Below are positions 1-8,616 of a stretch of 64,000 nt of DNA, piece by piece. This stretch comes from Maricaulis sp963975345 (GTDB lineage: Bacteria; Pseudomonadota; Alphaproteobacteria; Caulobacterales; Maricaulaceae). Below the pieces are notes generated by a model. That model searched no databases. It had not been told where the DNA came from and saw only the letters and a program-made list of their open reading frames with translations. The position numbers and the translations under genes are program-made. The number at the start of each line of letters is the position of its first letter. The first letter of the stretch is position 1. The stretch is taken from the NCBI RefSeq assembly GCF_963975345.1, contig NZ_CAXBGE010000014.1, positions 18,808 to 82,807 on the forward strand. Reading direction: 5' to 3'.

Positions 1-109
1 CCTCATAGCCCTTTTCGCGCAAAGCCTTGGCGCAGGCGCGGCCGGACACCAGCGAAACATCACGTTCGGGCGAGAGCCCACCGAGCAGTACTGCGACACG
101 TTTGGTCAT
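1..109 (-). CDS. ddl: D-alanine--D-alanine ligase, N-terminal fragment (runs off the left edge)
   Basis: The first 36 residues of the ligase that makes the D-Ala-D-Ala dipeptide used by MurF. The visible part begins MTKRVAVLLGGLSPERDVSL and continues into SGRACA, which is the typical Ddl start: a Rossmann-like strand, the GG-S-ER-VSL signature and the start of the first helix. The ATG overlaps the stop of murB by 4 bp (ATGA), so it is translated as part of the dcw operon. The ATP-grasp domain and the catalytic residues lie outside the window, so integrity cannot be judged. In related genomes ftsQ, ftsA and ftsZ follow. Confidence 0.93.
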   Translation of the reverse strand, partial: MTKRVAVLLGGLSPERDVSLVSGRACAKALREKGYE

Positions 110-1038
110 GAGAGTCCCTCTTTGCCCGGCAGCCCGATGCGTTTGACTTCCCAGCGCAGATCGACGCCAGACTTGTGTTTGACGCGCGCGCGAACTTCTT
201 CCCCGAGATCTTCCAGATCGGCCGCCGTGGCGGTGCCGTCATTGATCAGGAAATTGCAGTGTTGCTCTGAAAAACTCGCCCCGCCAATTCGCAGGCCGCG
301 ACCGCCGGCCTGATCGATCAATTGCCAGGTCTTGCGCGCATTCGGCGTGCCGGGCGCATCGGGATTGGCAAAGGTCGAGCCGGAGGTCTTCTCGCGGATC
401 GGCTGGGTCGTCTCGCGCCGCGCGGTGATCGCGGCCATGCGTTCGAGGATAGCGTCGGGCTCGTCGGCTGTGCCTTGCAGCACCGCTTCGACGAAGATCC
501 AGCCCTCCGGTGCGCCGCTATGGCGATAGCCATAGGCGAGCTCGTCGGGCTTGGCGATGATGCGACGGCCGCCTCGGTCGAGCGCCACGACCTCGACCAC
601 CACGTCCTTGGTTTCCTGATCATAACAGCCGGCATTCATCCGCAAGGCGCCGCCAATCGTGCCCGGCACGCCGACGAGATATTCCAGCCCGGCAATCCCG
701 GCCTTGGCCGCAGCCTTGGCGACCATTTTGTCGAGCGCCCCGGCCCCGGCACGCAGCTGGTTCTCGCCGAGCGCCTCGGTCTTGGCGAAAGCGCCAGTCA
801 GCCGGACCACGACCCCGCGCACACCGCCATCGCGCACCAGCGTATTGGAACCGGCGCCGAGGACGTGGACCGGGATCTCATCGGGCGTTTCGGCCAGAAA
901 GCGCGCCAGATCGGACTCGTCCGCCGGCAGATACAGCACTTGCGCCGGGCCGCCCACGCGCAGCCAGGTGATGTCTTTCAGAGGCGCGGCCTCGATATAT
1001 TTGCCGCGAACCGGAGGCAGGCGCTCAATCAGGCTCAA
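106..1038 (-). CDS. murB: UDP-N-acetylenolpyruvoylglucosamine reductase
   Basis: Cytoplasmic flavoenzyme that reduces UDP-GlcNAc-enolpyruvate to UDP-MurNAc with NADPH. With 310 residues it has the normal length. FAD-binding motifs GAGSNTLVRD (61-70) and VPGTIGGALRMNAG (124-137) are present. The catalytic serine lies in SGSTFANP (219-226), and the C-terminal SFSEQHCNF signature is intact. I chose a TTG start at 1038 because it overlaps the murC stop by 4 bp, exactly like the neighbouring junctions, and because the protein then starts MSLIERLPPVRG. An ATG 13 codons upstream (1077) would add a non-conserved MGLRPAGRAGGAG extension and a 43-bp overlap with murC. It remains possible but less likely. 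Confidence 0.95.
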   Translation of the reverse strand: MSLIERLPPVRGKYIEAAPLKDITWLRVGGPAQVLYLPADESDLARFLAETPDEIPVHVLGAGSNTLVRDGGVRGVVVRLTGAFAKTEALGENQLRAGAGALDKMVAKAAAKAGIAGLEYLVGVPGTIGGALRMNAGCYDQETKDVVVEVVALDRGGRRIIAKPDELAYGYRHSGAPEGWIFVEAVLQGTADEPDAILERMAAITARRETTQPIREKTSGSTFANPDAPGTPNARKTWQLIDQAGGRGLRIGGASFSEQHCNFLINDGTATAADLEDLGEEVRARVKHKSGVDLRWEVKRIGLPGKEGLS

Positions 1039-2441
1039 CCCAGCGCCTCCAGCTCTCCCGGCAGGGCGTAGGCCCATTGCGTGATATCGCCGGCACCGAG
1101 GCAGACGACGACATCGCCTGACACGGCCCGGCTGGCAATTTCGGCGGCTGCCGTCTCGCGCGTTACCGGATTGGAGTCGCGATGCCCGTGGGCGCGCAGA
1201 CTTTCGACCAGATGATCGCGATCAATGCCCTCGATCGGATCTTCACCAGCGGTATAGACATCGGCGACGAGCACGCTGTCGGCATCGTTGAAACAGGTCG
1301 AGAAATCGTCGAACAAATCGTGCAGACGGCTATAGCGGTGCGGCTGCATCACCGCGATCACCTTGCCAGACGAGGCCTGCCGCGCCGCTTTCAACACCGC
1401 TGCGATCTCGACCGGGTGGTGGCCGTAATCATCGATAATGCTGACCCCTTTCCACTCGCCGGTCTTGGTGAAGCGGCGTTTGACGCCGCCGAATTCGGCC
1501 AGCGCCTTCTTGCCAGCGACCTCGGTGAGGCCCAGCTCGCGCGCCGTCGCCAGCGCTGCCAGCGTGTTGAGGACATTATGCTCGCCCATCATCGGCAGGA
1601 AGACATCGCTCCAGCGCTCGGGCTCCTCGCCGCGCAGGCGGAAGCAAACATCAAAGGTCGAGCCGGTGACATCGGCACGCAGGTTTTCCACCCTCACATC
1701 GGCCTGCGGATTGAGGCCATAAGTGATGACGCGGCGGTCCTGCACCCGGCTGGCGAGGCTCTGGACTTCGGGATGATCCGTGCACAACACGGCGAAACCG
1801 TAGAACGGCAGGTTCTCGACGAATTGGAAGAAGGCTTCGCGCAGCGTGTCGAAATCGCCGTAATGCTCCATATGCTCCGGATCGATATTGGTGACGATGG
1901 CGATGGTACCGCGCAGCTTGAGGAAGGAGCCGTCGGACTCGTCCGCCTCAACCGCCATCCAGTCACCCAAGCCCACCTTGGCATTGGAGCCATAGGCGGA
2001 GATGATCCCGCCATTAATCACCGTCGGATCAACCCCGGCCGCATCCATCAACACCGAGACCAGTGAGGTCGTGGTCGTCTTGCCATGCGTGCCGCCAACC
2101 GCGACGGCGAATTTCAGCCGCATCAGCTCGGCCAGCATTTCCGCCCGGCGCACGACCGGGATTTTGGCGGCGCGAGCCGCGAGGAGTTCGGGATTGGACG
2201 GCTTGATCGCCGAAGACACGACAATCGCGCCGGCACCGGTGACATTGTCGCCGGCATGGCCGATGGCGATATTGGCACCGAGACCGCGCAGGCGCTCGAC
2301 ATTCGGGTTGGCCTTGATGTCCGAGCCCTGCACCGCATAGCCCAGATTGAGCATCACCTCGGCAATGCCGCTCATACCAATGCCGCCAATGCCGACAAAA
2401 TGGACCGGGCCGACCGGGAAAGGCAAAGCGGCAAATTTCAT
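1035..2441 (-). CDS. murC: UDP-N-acetylmuramate--L-alanine ligase
   Basis: ATP-dependent Mur ligase adding L-Ala to UDP-MurNAc, the first amino acid of the stem peptide. 468 residues, full length. The N-terminal UDP-binding Rossmann motif GIGGIGMSG is at 17-25, the P-loop GTHGKTTTT at 117-125, and the ligase signature NIDPEHMEHYG follows in the central domain. The DDYGHHP motif opens the C-terminal domain. Its ATG overlaps the murG stop by 4 bp and its own stop overlaps the murB start, so translation is probably coupled on both sides. Nothing is unusual in the protein. Confidence 0.98.
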   Translation of the reverse strand: MKFAALPFPVGPVHFVGIGGIGMSGIAEVMLNLGYAVQGSDIKANPNVERLRGLGANIAIGHAGDNVTGAGAIVVSSAIKPSNPELLAARAAKIPVVRRAEMLAELMRLKFAVAVGGTHGKTTTTSLVSVLMDAAGVDPTVINGGIISAYGSNAKVGLGDWMAVEADESDGSFLKLRGTIAIVTNIDPEHMEHYGDFDTLREAFFQFVENLPFYGFAVLCTDHPEVQSLASRVQDRRVITYGLNPQADVRVENLRADVTGSTFDVCFRLRGEEPERWSDVFLPMMGEHNVLNTLAALATARELGLTEVAGKKALAEFGGVKRRFTKTGEWKGVSIIDDYGHHPVEIAAVLKAARQASSGKVIAVMQPHRYSRLHDLFDDFSTCFNDADSVLVADVYTAGEDPIEGIDRDHLVESLRAHGHRDSNPVTRETAAAEIASRAVSGDVVVCLGAGDITQWAYALPGELEALG

Positions 2442-3544
2442 GTCAGGGCTCCTCGGACCAGGCCTTCGACAGCCTTGGCCAGTGCTTGTGCGGCATCGGG
2501 GCGACCCAGCGAACGCGCGGCAGCCGCGCGGTCAGCCAGATCAGCCGGATTCGACAGACGGGATTGCAAAAGGCCGGCCAGACGGTCGGCAGTGAAGTCA
2601 GCTTCCGGCAGCGTGTCAGCGGCGAGCGCAGCGACCAGGCCTTCAACATTGGCGCTCTGATGATCATCAGCAGCGATGGCGAGCGGACAGAAAATCGCCG
2701 GGCGTCCGACACCGGCCACTTCCGACACGGTCGAAGCCCCGGCGCGCCCGATCACGAGATGAGCCGCCGCATAGAGCGCGCCGACATCCTCGAAGAAGGG
2801 CTCGCAGCGAGCACTCACGCCGCAGGACTGGTAGGATTCACGCGCCATCGCCAACGACTCTTCACGGGTTTGTTGGACGACATCAAGGCGAGAACGAAGC
2901 GATTGTGGGAGTTGTGCAATCGCCGCCGGGACCGTCTCCGACAATAACCGTGCACCCAGACTGCCGCCGAGAATGAGAAGATTGATCCGCCCGTCCGCTG
3001 CGATCGGCGTGTAACCGGCAGCGCGCGCATCAAGAATGGGCTGGCGCAACGGATTGCCGGTCAGGATATGGTGTTTGCGGCCCGTGACGGACAGCTTGTC
3101 GAGACGTTCAAAACCCGAGGCAATGAAACCGGCGCGACCGGCAAACACCCGATTGACCCGTCCGAGCACGGCATTCTGTTCGTGGATCGCATAGGCGATG
3201 CCCATCGTCTGGGCGGCCGCCAGTGCGGGAAAGGCCGGATAGCCCCCGAAACCGGCGACGACATCGGGCTTCCAGCGCTTGATGATGGCATGCGCCTCGG
3301 TCAGCCCCTTGGCGAGCTCGAGGCCAGCCTTGGCCAGCTTGATCGGGTTTTTCGTCGATGGGCTGGCGGCATGGATTTCGTCAATCGCCACGGCGGGAAA
3401 GCCGGTCGTGTGCTTGAGGCCGCGCGCATCGGTGACCAAGCGAACCTGCCAGCCGCGCGCGATCAGCGCCTCGGCGGCGGCGCGGGCAGGAAACATATGT
3501 CCGCCGGTTCCCCCGGCAGCAATCAGGCAGCGACGCGGTGTCAT
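2438..3544 (-). CDS. murG: UDP-N-acetylglucosamine--lipid I GlcNAc transferase
   Basis: Peripheral membrane GT-B glycosyltransferase converting lipid I to lipid II at the inner leaflet. 368 residues, typical length. The N-terminal glycine-rich loop GGTGGHMFPA is at 11-20, HEQNAVLGRVNR lies in the acceptor domain, and the second G-loop GGSLGARLLSE precedes the donor-binding GRAGASTVSEV motif. It lies between ftsW and murC with 4-bp overlaps on both sides, so lipid II synthesis and the flippase/polymerase are co-translated. All expected motifs are intact. Confidence 0.97.
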   Translation of the reverse strand: MTPRRCLIAAGGTGGHMFPARAAAEALIARGWQVRLVTDARGLKHTTGFPAVAIDEIHAASPSTKNPIKLAKAGLELAKGLTEAHAIIKRWKPDVVAGFGGYPAFPALAAAQTMGIAYAIHEQNAVLGRVNRVFAGRAGFIASGFERLDKLSVTGRKHHILTGNPLRQPILDARAAGYTPIAADGRINLLILGGSLGARLLSETVPAAIAQLPQSLRSRLDVVQQTREESLAMARESYQSCGVSARCEPFFEDVGALYAAAHLVIGRAGASTVSEVAGVGRPAIFCPLAIAADDHQSANVEGLVAALAADTLPEADFTADRLAGLLQSRLSNPADLADRAAAARSLGRPDAAQALAKAVEGLVRGALT

Positions 3545-4668
3545 CCGGCGGCTTGCATCGAATAGGCGCCGGGGCGGCGGCGTGTCAGGGCCAGCATCAA
3601 ACCGGCCGCAAAGGTCAAGGCGAGCATGGACGAGCCTCCATTTGAAACGAATGGCAGTGTCATGCCCTTCGGCGGGATCAGGTTCAAGTTCACAGAGATG
3701 TTGATCAGCGCCTGCAGTCCGAATTGCAGCGCCAGGCCGGCGACCGCCAGCTGCGCGAAATGATCATTCAGCCGCATCGCCTGGTTCCAGGCCCGCGTCA
3801 CCAAAATCGCGAACAGGCCGATGATGGAAAGCGAGGCCAACAGGCCGAACTCCTCGGTCGCGACCGAGAAGATGAAATCGGTATTCGCATCGGGCAGGAG
3901 ATGTTTCACCTCACCCTCACCGGGCCCGACCCCCATCAACCCACCGCGCGAGATCGCCTCGATCGCCCGGTCGATCTGATAGGTCTCATTGCCTTCCGGA
4001 TTGATGAAGCTGTGCACCCGCGCCGCCACGTGCGGCAAGGTCAGATAGGCCAAGCCCGATCCAGTCACCGCCAGACTGCCGAGCACGGACACCCAGAGCC
4101 AGGACAGGCCGGAGGCGAAGAACACGCCGCCAAAACACAGTGTCAGCAAGACCGATTGTCCGAAATCCGGCTGCGCCATCAACAAACCGATCGCCGCGAT
4201 ATACAGGCCAAAAGCGACCAGCCGCCCCGGGATCGGCGCGCCGCGTTTTTCTTCGGCAAACAACCAGGCCACCGTGACGAGCAGCGCGGGTTTGAGGAAC
4301 TCCGAGGGCTGCAGCGAGAAGGAACCAAAGCGCAGCCACCGCGTCGCGCCCTTCACCTCATCGCCCAGAAACAGCGTCGCGACCATCAGCACGAATGAGC
4401 CGACCAGGACCAGCGCCGCGAGCCGGCGTGCGCCCTTGGGGCTCAGGCTGGAAAGGACCAGCATGCCGGTAATCCCCAGCAGGGCAAACACCGCCTGCCG
4501 GTAGAGAAAATGGAAGGGGTCATCAATTCCGAGCCGCGCCGACGCAGCCGGGCTGGACGCCATCGACAGCACGATGCCGGTGGTGATCAAGGCGAGAATC
4601 ACGAAGAGCAGCGTCCGGTCGATACCGCGCCACCAGGATGTCACGGCGCGGTGCAGCGACACGATCAT
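3541..4668 (-). CDS. ftsW: SEDS-family peptidoglycan glycosyltransferase of the divisome
   Basis: Polytopic inner-membrane SEDS protein that polymerises septal glycan strands together with FtsI. 375 residues with about ten hydrophobic segments. The conserved stretches LQPSEFLKPALL, QPDFGQS (with the essential aspartate of SEDS enzymes) and AISRGGLMGVGPGEG are visible, followed by the PLPF-type C-terminal signature, here LPFVSNGGSS. The position between murD and murG is the standard FtsW location and separates it from RodA. The start overlaps the murD stop by 4 bp. A short basic cytoplasmic N-terminus precedes the first membrane segment. Confidence 0.96.
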   Translation of the reverse strand: MIVSLHRAVTSWWRGIDRTLLFVILALITTGIVLSMASSPAASARLGIDDPFHFLYRQAVFALLGITGMLVLSSLSPKGARRLAALVLVGSFVLMVATLFLGDEVKGATRWLRFGSFSLQPSEFLKPALLVTVAWLFAEEKRGAPIPGRLVAFGLYIAAIGLLMAQPDFGQSVLLTLCFGGVFFASGLSWLWVSVLGSLAVTGSGLAYLTLPHVAARVHSFINPEGNETYQIDRAIEAISRGGLMGVGPGEGEVKHLLPDANTDFIFSVATEEFGLLASLSIIGLFAILVTRAWNQAMRLNDHFAQLAVAGLALQFGLQALINISVNLNLIPPKGMTLPFVSNGGSSMLALTFAAGLMLALTRRRPGAYSMQAAG

Positions 4669-6089
4669 GCGCCGGGCTCCGGCTCAAGCGCCGGCGCCAT
4701 GAACGCGCCAACCAGCTCGCGGAAAGCGTCACCCCGAGCCTCGAAATTCGCAAATTGGTCGAAAGACGCCGCCGCTGGCGATAGCAGGACCACCGCGCCT
4801 TTGCGGCCCTCAGCGCGCGCGTCGCGGCCGGCCGCCGCCGTCGCCGTCGCCAGATCACCGCAGCGCTCATAGGCCAGCTTGCCGTCAAGTTCGCGGGCAA
4901 AACGCGGCTCCGCCTCGCCGATCAAATAGGCCTTGGCGATGCGCGGATAAAGGTGCGCCAACGCGGCGAGCCCGCCGGCCTTCGGGCGCCCGCCGGCAAT
5001 CCAGTAGATCGGGTCATAACAGGCCAGCGCCTGCATCGCGGCCTCGGCATTGGTCGCCTTGCTGTCATTGACGAAGCGCACGCCGTCCAACTCGCCGACC
5101 AGCTCCTGGCGGTGCGCCAGCCCGCCAAACGAGCCGATGGCATCGGCGGCCATCCGCGCGCTGACCCCGAGCACCCGCACGGCGGCCAGCGCGGCCGCAA
5201 TATTCTGGGCGTTGTGACGGCCCGGCAGGGCCGCAGCGCGACCAAGCTGCATCACCGCTTTGGGGGCGCTGTCGAGCGCCTCATAAACCTGATCGCCCAA
5301 CGCATAGACACCGCGCGACACCACACGGCCGGCCGAGATCGGGATCGCCCGCGTATCGGGACGCTTCATCCGCAGCCGCGAATAAAAATCGCTGGTCTGC
5401 GCATCATCAACGCCGACAATCGCGACACCGTCCGGCCCCTGCATCGAGAACAGGCGTTGTTTGGCCGCGAAATAGCCGGCGAAATCGCCATGCCGGTCGA
5501 TATGGTCCGGCGTGAGGTTGAGCAGGATCGCGACATCGCATTGCAGGCTCGCCGTCAGATCAAGCTGATAGGAGGATAATTCCAGCACATAATACGAGCC
5601 GGGGCGTGGCGGATCCTGGGCCAGAACCGCATCGCCGATATTGCCGGCGACCGTCACATTGCGGCCCGCCTCGCGCAGGATATGGCCGATCAGCGCCGTG
5701 GTGGTCGATTTGCCATTGGTGCCGGTAATGCCAATGATTTTCGGACGGCGCTTGACCGGCATCGCCAGCACTTCCAGCGCAAACAATTCGATATCCCCGA
5801 TCACCGGCGCGCCGACCGCCTGCGCCAGCTCGACAACGCGGTGCGGCGCCGGATGGGTCAGGGCCACGCCGGGAGAGAGCACGAGAGCGGCGACATCGCC
5901 CCAATCGCGTCGATTGAGATCATCAAGCACGAAGCCTTGCGCCTCGGCTGCGGCGCGCGATTGAGCGGAATCATCCCATGCCGACACCTCGGCACCGCCG
6001 GCCTGCAGCGCACGGACCGTGGCAAGCCCGCTACGCCCCAGTCCGAAGACCGCAACACGGCGTCCCTTGAAGGCATGGACCGCAATCAT
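4665..6089 (-). CDS. murD: UDP-N-acetylmuramoylalanine--D-glutamate ligase
   Basis: Mur ligase adding D-Glu to UDP-MurNAc-L-Ala. 474 residues. The N-terminal nucleotide-sugar domain begins with GLGRSG (16-21), the ATP P-loop is GTNGKSTT (123-130), LNLTPDHIDRHG is the central-domain signature and VRFVNDSKATNAEA starts the C-terminal domain. The gene begins 3 bp after the mraY stop and ends overlapping ftsW. The length and all signatures are ordinary for the family. Confidence 0.97.
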   Translation of the reverse strand: MIAVHAFKGRRVAVFGLGRSGLATVRALQAGGAEVSAWDDSAQSRAAAEAQGFVLDDLNRRDWGDVAALVLSPGVALTHPAPHRVVELAQAVGAPVIGDIELFALEVLAMPVKRRPKIIGITGTNGKSTTTALIGHILREAGRNVTVAGNIGDAVLAQDPPRPGSYYVLELSSYQLDLTASLQCDVAILLNLTPDHIDRHGDFAGYFAAKQRLFSMQGPDGVAIVGVDDAQTSDFYSRLRMKRPDTRAIPISAGRVVSRGVYALGDQVYEALDSAPKAVMQLGRAAALPGRHNAQNIAAALAAVRVLGVSARMAADAIGSFGGLAHRQELVGELDGVRFVNDSKATNAEAAMQALACYDPIYWIAGGRPKAGGLAALAHLYPRIAKAYLIGEAEPRFARELDGKLAYERCGDLATATAAAGRDARAEGRKGAVVLLSPAAASFDQFANFEARGDAFRELVGAFMAPALEPEPGA

Positions 6090-6092
6090 CGT

Positions 6093-7196
6093 CTATCTCA
6101 GCTTGAGGGTAGCAAGGCCGATCAGCGCCAGCACGACGGCGATAATCCAGAAACGGATCACGATAGTCGCCTCGGCCCAGCCCTTTTTCTCGTAATGATG
6201 GTGAATTGGCGCCATGCGGAAGACGCGCTTGCCGGTCAGCTTGAAACTGACGACCTGCACCATCACCGACACCATTTCCAGCACGAACAGCCCGCCAACA
6301 ATCGCCAGCACGATCTCATGCTTGACCGCCACAGCAATCACGCCGAGCGCGCCGCCGAGCGAGAGCGAACCGGTATCGCCCATGAAGATCATCGCCGGCG
6401 GAGCATTCCACCACAAAAAGCCCAGTCCAGCACCCAGCAGAGCGCCACAGAACACCAGGATCTCGCCAGTGCCGGGCGTGTAGAAGACGTGCAGATATTC
6501 GGCGAAGTCGACACGGCCGACGACATAGGCAATGACGCCGAACGTGGCGGCCGCAATCATCACCGGCACGATCGCCAGCCCGTCGAGCCCATCGGTCATA
6601 TTCACCGCATTGCCCGAGCCCACGATCACCATGCAGCCGAAGACATAGAAGAGCGGCCCGAGATTGAGCAGGAAATCCTTGAAGAAAGGGAAGGTGATCG
6701 AGGTCGTCACGGCGGCATCCATGCCATAGCCCTGAGCCGTGGCCGTTGCCCACCAGACCGCGATCAGGGCGATGGAGAATTCGCCAAGCAGTTTGAGCTT
6801 GCTGCCAAGCCCGTCCGTCGTCTGCTTGGTGACTTTCTGATAATCATCGATGAAGCCGATCAGGCCAAATCCAGCGGTGACGAAAATCACGATCCAGACA
6901 TAGGCATTGCTCAAATCGGCCCAGAGCAGCGTGCCGACCATCACGCCGAGCAGGATCAGAAAGCCGCCCATCGTCGGGGTGCCGGCTTTCTCGATCACAT
7001 GGCGTTCAATGCCTTCGGCGCGGATCGGCTGACCCCTGCCCTGCTTGCGCCGCAGCCAGCCAATCATCGGCTGCCCAAACACGAAGGCGATCAGCATCGC
7101 CGTCATCAGCGCACCGCCGGAGCGAAAAGTGATGTAGCGAAACAGATTGGCGATCTGGAAATCGTCCATCAACGGTGCGAACAGCAGGTACAGCAT
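6093..7196 (-). CDS. mraY: Phospho-N-acetylmuramoyl-pentapeptide-transferase
   Basis: Integral membrane enzyme that transfers phospho-MurNAc-pentapeptide to undecaprenyl phosphate, giving lipid I. 367 residues with about ten membrane helices. The family signatures are present: GTPTMGG near 115-125, the FIDDYQK loop with the paired catalytic aspartates, NAVNMTDGLDGLA, and the histidine-rich MAPIHHHYEKKGW loop close to the C-terminus. It is 7 bp downstream of murF and 3 bp upstream of murD, so it is in the same transcription unit. Confidence 0.98.
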   Translation of the reverse strand: MLYLLFAPLMDDFQIANLFRYITFRSGGALMTAMLIAFVFGQPMIGWLRRKQGRGQPIRAEGIERHVIEKAGTPTMGGFLILLGVMVGTLLWADLSNAYVWIVIFVTAGFGLIGFIDDYQKVTKQTTDGLGSKLKLLGEFSIALIAVWWATATAQGYGMDAAVTTSITFPFFKDFLLNLGPLFYVFGCMVIVGSGNAVNMTDGLDGLAIVPVMIAAATFGVIAYVVGRVDFAEYLHVFYTPGTGEILVFCGALLGAGLGFLWWNAPPAMIFMGDTGSLSLGGALGVIAVAVKHEIVLAIVGGLFVLEMVSVMVQVVSFKLTGKRVFRMAPIHHHYEKKGWAEATIVIRFWIIAVVLALIGLATLKLR

Positions 7197-7203
7197 GGGC
7201 GGA

Positions 7204-8616
7204 TCAGGCCTCCGTCAGGGTGAATGCCGAGCCGTCGGCCAGAACAGCGGCGATTTTATGAAGCCCGGAACCATTTGATCCCTTGATCAACACGATGTCG
7301 CCGGCCCGAATTTGTGATGTCAGCATGTCCAGCGCTTCGCCGGCATTGGGCGCATAGCCTGCGCGCAGCCGCTCCGGCAAGTGGTCGTGCAGATCTCGCA
7401 TCCGCACTCCACAGCTGAAGACAGCATCGACATCCGCTTCGACCAGAGACGGCGCCAGAGCGCGGTGCAGCTGAGGCGATTGAGCGCCCAGCTCCAGCAT
7501 GTCGCCGAGCACAGCGATCCGGCGGCCGCCCGGTCCTGGCCGGGCACTGCCAAGCGAGGCAATCGCGGCGGCCATCGAGACGGGATTGGCGTTGTAGGCA
7601 TCGTCTAGCAAAGTGAATTGGCCACCCTTGGGCAGTGCCACGGTTACCGCACGACCGCGCCCCGGCTCGGCATCGACCTGGCCGAGAGCGTCGGCGACAT
7701 GTTTCGCATCAAGCCCGGCGGCTGCGGCAGCGGCAAACACCGCGCCGGCATTCCAGGCCCAGTGTTCACCGGTTGCGGCGAGGTGGAAGGGGACGCGCAC
7801 GCCCATCACATTGACGACGCCATCGCTGCCGCCCAGCCCGGTTTCGAAGGATTCAATCCGGATTGCGGCCCCGGCACTGCGTCCGAAATCGAGCATGAAA
7901 GCGGCGCTGGAGCGCTTTGCGAAGCCGGCCAGACGTTCGGCCAACGGATCGTCGGCGGGATAGATCGCGACACCGTCGAGCTCAAGGCCTTCATACATCT
8001 CCGCCTTGGCATCAGCGATGGCCTCGATCGTACCGAGATGTTCCAGATGCGCCGGCGCGATGCGGGTGATCAGGGCGACATGGGGCCGTACCAGGGAGGT
8101 CAGGTCACGAATCTCGCCGGCATGATTCATCCCGAGCTCAAATACGGCACGCTGGGTTTCCATCGGCATCCGCGCCAAGGTCAGCGGCACGCCCCAGTGA
8201 TTATTGTAGGATTTGACGCTCCAATGCGCCGGCCCTGCTGCGCGCAGCACAGCGGCGAGCGCCTCCTTGACGCTGGTCTTGCCGACACTGCCCGTGACCG
8301 CAATGCGGATCGCAGGGCTGCGATCCCGCGCCGCTTCGCCCAGCGCACGCAGCGCCAGCAGCGTATCCTTGACCTGCAGGGCGGGGCCCGGACAGTTGGA
8401 CGTATCGGTGACCAGGCAGGCGGCCGCACCGCGCGCCATCGCGTCGGTGACGAAATCATGCCCGTCGCGCTCATCCTTCAGCGCCACGAACAGATCGCCC
8501 GGCATAATGGAGCGGGTATCGATCGACAGGCCGCAGCAGGTCCAGTCGAGATCGCCGACCAACATGCCGCCGGTCGCTGCCATCGCCTGTTTGGCGGTCC
8601 AGAGCGGTTTAAGCAT
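7204..8616 (-). CDS. murF: UDP-N-acetylmuramoyl-tripeptide--D-alanyl-D-alanine ligase
   Basis: Last cytoplasmic Mur ligase; joins the D-Ala-D-Ala made by Ddl to the tripeptide precursor. Starting at the ATG at 8616 (MLKPLWTAKQ) the protein has 470 residues, the family length. The P-loop GSVGKTSVKE is at 109-118, SYNNHWGVPLTLA and ELGMNHAGEI follow, and the C-terminal domain carries LLDDAYNANPVSM. The frame stays open upstream to 8832 but only inside murE and with no homology, so I rejected the longer form. The start lies within the last codons of murE (8-bp overlap). Confidence 0.97.
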   Translation of the reverse strand: MLKPLWTAKQAMAATGGMLVGDLDWTCCGLSIDTRSIMPGDLFVALKDERDGHDFVTDAMARGAAACLVTDTSNCPGPALQVKDTLLALRALGEAARDRSPAIRIAVTGSVGKTSVKEALAAVLRAAGPAHWSVKSYNNHWGVPLTLARMPMETQRAVFELGMNHAGEIRDLTSLVRPHVALITRIAPAHLEHLGTIEAIADAKAEMYEGLELDGVAIYPADDPLAERLAGFAKRSSAAFMLDFGRSAGAAIRIESFETGLGGSDGVVNVMGVRVPFHLAATGEHWAWNAGAVFAAAAAAGLDAKHVADALGQVDAEPGRGRAVTVALPKGGQFTLLDDAYNANPVSMAAAIASLGSARPGPGGRRIAVLGDMLELGAQSPQLHRALAPSLVEADVDAVFSCGVRMRDLHDHLPERLRAGYAPNAGEALDMLTSQIRAGDIVLIKGSNGSGLHKIAAVLADGSAFTLTEA